Shown here: in pieces, positions 57,839-64,000 of the stretch
Position numbering within the stretch: position 1 is the stretch's first letter
How the letters are laid out: every line of letters starts with the position of its first letter
Source: Sclerurus mexicanus
Lineage: Eukaryota; Chordata; Aves; Passeriformes; Furnariidae
Reading direction: 5' to 3'
NCBI GenBank assembly: GCA_013396755.1
Contig: VWZF01003276.1
Location: forward strand, 2,419,346 to 2,483,345
DNA length: 64,000 bases
The notes under the pieces: model-generated
What the model was told of the DNA's origin: nothing
The model's database searches: none
The model's input: the letters and a program-made list of their open reading frames with translations, nothing else
Position numbers and translations under genes: made by a program

Positions 57839-60800
57839 AAGTCATTCATTTCTTTACAAGAGAAAGGTTCAACTGCTTTTTCTTTAAGAGTTAGAAGTAT
57901 TTCTTCATTAAATTCTTAATCCTTTATTCAGGGCTTGGGACTGAAATAGCTCTATATTGTTTTAACTTGCCCATGGAAAAGAAAACACAAGAGAAAATGT
58001 ATGGTCACAGAGCAGCCTATTGTGCTGTGTAGATTCACCCACACCATCATGGACAATGGCTGCTTAGCTGCCAATATTTAACAATAAACAAACATCAACA
58101 AACAAAAATGTTTGACAATAAATTTAACTACTGTTGGGAGGGCAGTTGTTATTTTGTCTTACATAGCATCGAGGAAGACCTTTTTCAGGAAGGACAGAGT
58201 ATTTCAAGCAAAGGAGCCATGGAAGCACATCAATGAAAAGAAAGCCCTGCATCTGGGACAGAGGATAAAAGGGAGCTAAACAGCCATCAGGATGCAAAAT
58301 GACAGCTGTTTAAAGCACATTACTAACTGCTGTGGCCAAAGGTTTGATATCTCTGAGGAACAAGCAGGCAGTCATGGAGGGGTGGGACACAGAAAAACAG
58401 AAAAGATCAGCATATTATTATTTCTATTGTGATCAGACTGTCTCTTCCTGCCCTACTTCTATAACAGCTAATAACCAACTGCCAAAGCATACCCCATCCA
58501 AACATCCGGTTATCCAGACCCTGCTTTTCTCTCTAAAGCTTTAATGAATTTTAACATGTTTGAAAGAGCATTTCCCTCTGGCTTACCAAGATAAATCAAG
58601 ATATAAACAGTCCCCTTGGGCCCGGTATATCCTCTGCTCTGTAGTGTGGCAAATTCCCCTATCCTCCCAGACAATTTATTTGTCCCCAATTCCCCTGACT
58701 TGCTGAAAAAAGCATTTAGTGAAGTAAATGTCCTATACCTCATGAAAAGGACCATTCTTCACTCTGTCCAGGAGCAAAAATAAAGCTACTGGGGAGGCTA
58801 TATCTTACCACCAAATACTGGTGGTAAGGCTTTGCAGCAATGGAGGATGGCACCTCTTGGCTCTGATACTCCTCCGCATGCTGCCTCCATCCATGAGAGC
58901 ACACCTCTCATTTGCAGGATCCCATCTGTGAATGCTCACTGCCTTTGCCTCTCTTTTTATACTGCTTGCATCAACCAGACCTCTCTTCTCTCTAATGAGA
59001 GACTAAATATGACCCACTCTCTCAAAATCTGTCTGTCTGACAGGAGGAAGCTGGAAATACAGCTGGCAATCCAAGTAATTGCAACAAAACCCAGTCTACT
59101 AGGAAAATGTAGAGTCCTACGTGGCAGAGAAAGGAGGAAAGGAAGGAAAGTGAGGCAAACAGACTCAACACTCCACTAATTCCTGGAGTTACTCCAAACA
59201 TGCTTTACAAGTCTCCCATTGAACCAAACACCTGTGTGCCTTCACATGAAACATTATTTGCTCATCCAAACCCTTGTTCTGAGTACCCAGAATACCTCAT
59301 AGGCAGGCAAACTGTTTAATCTAGCATAAGCTGTTCATTCACGTTAGTTTACATTGAAACCATGAAAAATCTGGTTGCAGTACCATATACAGAAAATTAT
59401 GGTAAACAATATATTGAGTTTGATAAGGTGTTTGTTGAGAAGCCACAGAGTACTGGATGAAGCTATCCAGTTTTTTGCTGTTTACACAGAACTACCACAT
59501 CAAGGGAAAGTGATAATGTTTCTTCACACAGAGCTATAAGCCTGCTGCTATGCCCACTCAGTCCACACCCTATCCAAGACACTGACAATAAGAACATTCA
59601 GAAAAGAAGGAAGAATGAATATATGACTGAAGGGTGGATTTTTCTGAAACCACTTGCTTCAGAAAATAGGTGATTACAACAACTACTACAATGAGTTCCA
59701 TTTTATTTTAGTTCCCCTGCCTTCTCACTAGAGCTGGCCTAAGAAAGGCTCAGCTACCTCTCTCTACCACCTCCCAGGTGCTGTTGTATATACCTTTCAG
59801 TTCTTCCTGCTCCCCAAGCATGCTGCAGATCCAGCAACAAGAAGAATGGTTGAGAAGAGCAGAAAGCTTGTGACTTACACCACTACACCTTAGGAAAGCT
59901 CCTTCCCCATTTCAGGCCCCGCAACAACTCCTGAACCACCTGCAAATCCCTAAAAATCCTGTCCACTTTGATCTGACCGGAATGAATGAGTAGAGATGAA
60001 AAGGGCACAGCAGGGATGGTGCTATGGACAGTTTCGATGATCCAAAAAGAATTTAGATAGTATAGATAGAAAGCATAGCTAGAAATTACATCACACAGTG
60101 ATACACTATAACTGTTGATTAAAACACAGCGGCTGTTTCGCTTTGTTCTTTAGTCGGACAACAGTATAAGGTAGCAAGTAGAGCAGAACTTTGTGTCTGG
60201 ATCCAGAACTTGTTTTAGAAATAAGACATATCTGTCCCTTTACCTGTAAATCCATAGGAAGAAGACAGTTGTCCCTTCTGCCTTAAGAAGCTAACTGACT
60301 TCATTTTCCTTTCCCCCTTCTCCATCTCTGAGATAATCCCTTGGTCTCCCAGGAGGGCTGCCCTTTTCTGTGGTTTTCTTTTCTTCTGATGTGTTATTTT
60401 TGGGGTTTTTTTTCCATACACAGGCACATACGCACTCAAAATGTTTCTGCTATAGTTTGATACCTGAGTCTTGTAGCTCATGTTTTGGGAGGGCTTACCA
60501 GAGAAAAGGGAAAGACAAGAGATTCAGTTCAGTGGACCTTCTGCAGCCTGCCAAAGTTGAATGTAACAGCAACAGACCAGCACAGCAGGAGGTGTCCATG
60601 GTGGCTGTAAGACTGGAGGCAAAGAACTGTGTCACAGGGGATCATTATCTGTAAATCTCACATGTGATCCCAGCTAGAGGCCAGGTCTGAAATCTCAGCT
60701 ACTGGTCTCTGTCTGAGGCAGAACTCCATGGTTCCATGTCATGTTCATTTTGGATTTGATTTTTCTAGGACAAGCAACACATTAACTTGCAGTTTCCATA

Positions 60801-62294
60801 GATATTTTTTATACTACTCCACAGGAACATTCAGGCTATATTCGAGATTTATTTGGAGATCCCCTTACAGAGGTCTTTCTGGCTCTTGAGATGATGGAGC
60901 ACTAAGTATGACTATTACTTAACCAGAGCTTGAGCCCTCTCAGTCATTTGAATGCATTACCTATCCACCTGATAACCACAAATTTTTCTCTGGCTACAGA
61001 CATATTGGTGAGAAATACTGAACACATACAGAGCTTTATATCTGTGTGGGGCTATTCTATCTGTTAGACTCTGAGAGACTCTGGCATCCACGTAATCAGC
61101 CTGTGATATACAGGAAAAAGAGCTGCACAATTACACAGCCAGACAGAACTGTGGCATTTCCTGATGTTTAGTGGCTAACTGTGTTAACACTCCTGAGTTA
61201 ATGTCAGCCCTTGTATCTGATTTCCCTTGGATTTGTTGTTTGTTTGTGATTTTCTGTTGAGGATAACCTTTCAAAAGCCTAATCCCTGCTGCTGCAAAGC
61301 TATGCTGCTTAGACAATAATTACACAGCCAACATGAAATGCTGTTGGTGTTTGTCTCAACACTAGTTCAATTCTATCACTGTATTCTACTTTTCTGTACC
61401 CAAGATAAAAGTAATATATACATGAATTATGAATAGCATCTTTCATTACTCCCTAGACTAGCACAATTTATTTTTTTTAATTATGTCCTATCTAGTCTGT
61501 AATTTTTTTGGAGTTCAGGGAGCACAGACTATTTCTTTCAAAATAGTAGATTTTTTTCCTAGTGACATGCTTTCCAAATGCTCATATTTTAATCAATTAA
61601 AACCTCATTTTCTTTGCAAAAGTACAGTGCCTTGCAGTCCAGGGGGGCTATTTCCACACCAGTTCTGATCTTTAATTTTTAGCTTTGCTTTTGCTCAAAA
61701 ATAATGCACCTTTTCCACTGTAGATGGGAGAGTTGGGGGTGTGTTTTACTACATCCAATATCACTAGCTCAGAAAATGTTCCTAAACCTTTTTAAAGGCA
61801 ATTGCTTTTTCATGGAAAACTCCAGGGAGTGGTTTAGAAAATCAAATGGTTATCTCTATACTGGGGCCCCTAAAAGCAAGAAGCAAGAGTGGTGTTGATT
61901 AAAAACAAAAACAAACAAACAAACCCTTTAATGTATAAGTCTTGTGCTGCTTTATATTTCTTTTTGCAGAAGCCTGGCAGATTAATACTGGGTTTTATCT
62001 TGCACATACCTAAATGTCTCAGGGACAAATGCACTGGTGATCCAAGTCAAAAGCATGACACTGGCTTTCTTCACATGTGGATGTTTTACAACATGCTGAC
62101 CATTGCTTCTCACTCAGAATTTAAGGCAAATTGTGTTCCTTTCCCTATGTGTTGATTTCTTGCTCTATGAACTGTACAGTAAGTATGATAGTCAGATAAA
62201 TGGGACCTGGGGATGTATGAAAGATGGATGAGAAATGGATAAAAAAGACTGATTTCACCGATTTCCCAAGAAGAGCAGTGGTACAGTATAGTCA
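57839..62294. other. Intergenic, no gene recognised
   Basis: AT-rich sequence with frames up to 115 codons (58832-59179, plus strand) that I cannot assign. A short A/C-rich tract at 61901-61923 is the only simple repeat of note. Confidence 0.5.
61901..61923. repeat. (AAAC)n simple repeat
   Basis: About five copies of AAAC/AAAAAC. Confidence 0.75.
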
Positions 62295-62479
62295 TTCCAG
62301 CACTGGCACAGGTTATTCAGAGTCTGTGCAGTCTTCATCCTTGGAGGTTTCATGACCCAACAGGATGAAGCCCTGAACAACTGGATCCAATCTCAGAGCC
62401 ACCTTGGCTTTGAGCAGGGTTTGGAGTAGAAAGCTCCTCAGTCTACCTGCAAACCTAAATTACTCTGTGACTCTATGTC
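62295..62479 (+). mobile_element. CR1 LINE 3' end (diverged)
   Basis: 'ctggcacaggttattcagag', 'cagtcttcatccttggaggt' and 'ctttgagcagggtttggagt' follow the order of the last CR1 ORF2 codons and the 3' UTR. The element ends in a degraded octamer (TCTGTGACTCTATG). It is of a different CR1 subfamily from the copy at 57572 and more diverged. The 5' edge is uncertain and could lie up to 35 bp further left. Confidence 0.82.
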
Positions 62480-64000
62480 TCACCTTATCCTTACAGACAC
62501 AATGGCATTTCTAAAGTAAAAACCCACCTCAAAGGTTGCTGGATTAGAAGAGGTTCAGAAATTCACAGAGCAGTTGCTTCTACCCAACTTCTGGTGCTGA
62601 ATTATAGTAGATGTGTAACTTTTGTGTTTACAGGTATGAGATGCTGGGATTGCTGCAAGAAGCAATGCCTGGCATTAGAAGTAGTTGAGTGATAATGGAT
62701 CTCACAAGGCTGAGGCTTCAGTCGTGTACTGCAATGTATCTACTGTGTTTGACAGAAAAAAAGAAATCAACAGCAGGCACTCACCCAAAGGTTTTAGCAG
62801 CAGATCTGTCAAGTGAAATCATTTCACAGCTAAACAGATTGATCAGTATGAACAAAAATGTATGAATTGGATGTTTTATGAAATTAATTAAAAGCCGAAA
62901 ATTTTGAGAGGTTGAGGGGAGAGCCTGTAAGAATTGGAGGGCACACACCAAATAAGCAGTAGTGTGGAATTAAACTTCCTCTGAAAGTACCTGATCACTA
63001 GGCTATTTGCTGAGTTAGAGTTTGGGTTCTGGAGCGGTTAGGGTTTTTTGGTTGATTTTGTGGGTTTTTTTCTATTTAACTATTATGGTAGCTTGGGGAC
63101 TAAAAACATCCTGCATTCTTTCCCGGTCAGTGAATGATGTCCAGCACTTCAGTCTTCTCAGGCAAAAATTCATGTCCCTCTACACTCAGGAATGAAGACC
63201 CTAAAATTGAATGTGGTCGTCCTAAGGAGTCTCAGTTTAAACCAAGGCAAGACAACTTTCTGCTTCCTCATAATACAAACTGAGTTAGTCAGTGACCAAC
63301 AAGTTAACTCAAAGCACAGTATTATTTCTTTAGGAGAAATACCTTAAAGAGAAATTATATTATAAAACACTAAACTCTGTATGAATGTCAAGCTAACAAA
63401 ATAAAAGTATTGTCCTCAATATGAACAGCTACATAACTCAGAAATTCTTTTAATTATCAGCAAGGTTCTTAGGGATGATCCCTCTTACAAACTTTAGTCT
63501 CTCTATAAGCAATGTGGAAAGAAACATCTCCAAAGAATGGTGATATGACATAAAGAGTATGCGTAATAGACTGAGAGGAAAAACAAAAAAACCCCAACAT
63601 ATTTCTTTAAAAAAAAAAAGCAAACAAAAAAAAAAAGTCCACAAAGCATGTGGTAACTAATCAATATTCAAAAGGGAGGGCTCAGTAACTGTCAGATTAA
63701 TTTATCAGATTATTTTCAATTTAAAAGCAAAGAGAAAATTCTTATCTTTTTTTTTCTTTTAACAAAGATCTACATGAAACAAAGGTAAAAATTATTTTTT
63801 TAGTATTTCAACTGTCCTCTTGAGTTATTTCTCATTTGAAAAATAACAAATATTAAAGATAGACTTCTTGCAACTATGGATATCTTATTAACAGAGTTCT
63901 ATTGGCCATTTTGATAATTGATTGTAAACTTGTTTATTGAATGCACTTATTTTTCACAGAAACTGTTGTCTTCGTTACTGCCCAATACATCCCATCAGGG
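62480..64000. other. Intergenic, nothing recognised
   Basis: AT-rich sequence to the window end. An A-rich tract lies at 63608-63636. No coding, RNA or transposon signal is recognised. Confidence 0.55.
63608..63636. repeat. A-rich tract
   Basis: Two runs of A joined by GCAAAC. Preceded by AT-rich sequence with no recognised retrocopy body. Confidence 0.75.

Noticed and set aside
63035..63075. 'ggttagggttttttgg', possibly telomere-like
   Set aside because: There is a single TTAGGG unit in T/G-rich sequence and no tandem array.
1..64000. CRISPR arrays, operons, rRNA, phage or bacterial mobile elements
   Set aside because: No regularly spaced repeats, dense coding or ribosome-binding-site pattern occurs. 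The repeat content is that of a bird nuclear genome.

Overview
The window looks like a gene-poor stretch of a bird chromosome. It is AT-rich with dense stop codons. Its recognisable repeats are CR1 LINE fragments ending in the ATTCTGTG/ATTCTATG-type 3' octamer, plus solo LTRs of avian ERVL-like type. I see no L1, no Alu-like SINE, no bacterial-style gene packing, no operon, no rRNA or functional tRNA gene and no CRISPR array. There are two runs of N, at 27438-27776 and 48568-48610.

Layout from left to right: a short CR1 piece (268-378); a degraded ERVL-type LTR (3862-4394); a 442-bp solo LTR with a perfect 5-bp target-site duplication (7869-8310); about 14 kb with almost no recognisable repeats (8311-22604); a probable MIR-type relic (about 22605-22725); a homeodomain/POU-motif cluster (22931-23015) and two overlapping open frames (23201-23937); a roughly 1.9-kb 5'-truncated CR1 interrupted by an assembly gap (26550-28480); a reverse-strand CR1 3' end (30817-31045); a long single-copy tract; a clearer MIR-type relic (about 42940-43065); a 626-bp solo LTR with TSD ACAAC (43734-44359); a CR1 reverse-transcriptase fragment (46670-46915); an ERVL-type solo LTR containing the second gap (48056-48672); and two more CR1 3' ends (57572-57838 and 62295-62479). 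By my reading, CR1 and LTR sequence covers about 8% of the window.

I recognise no host protein-coding gene. The longest frames are CR1 remnants, their antisense shadows, or unassigned frames of 100-166 codons, which are not decisive in 64 kb. The window is best read as intergenic or long-intron DNA. The features worth a second look are the ancient MIR-like relics, the TSD-flanked solo LTRs, several perfect inverted repeats, a splice-acceptor-like candidate exon near 5.2 kb, the open-frame pair near 23.2-23.9 kb, and two TAATTA/POU-rich segments that could be conserved enhancers. I did not find a convincing new biological system.
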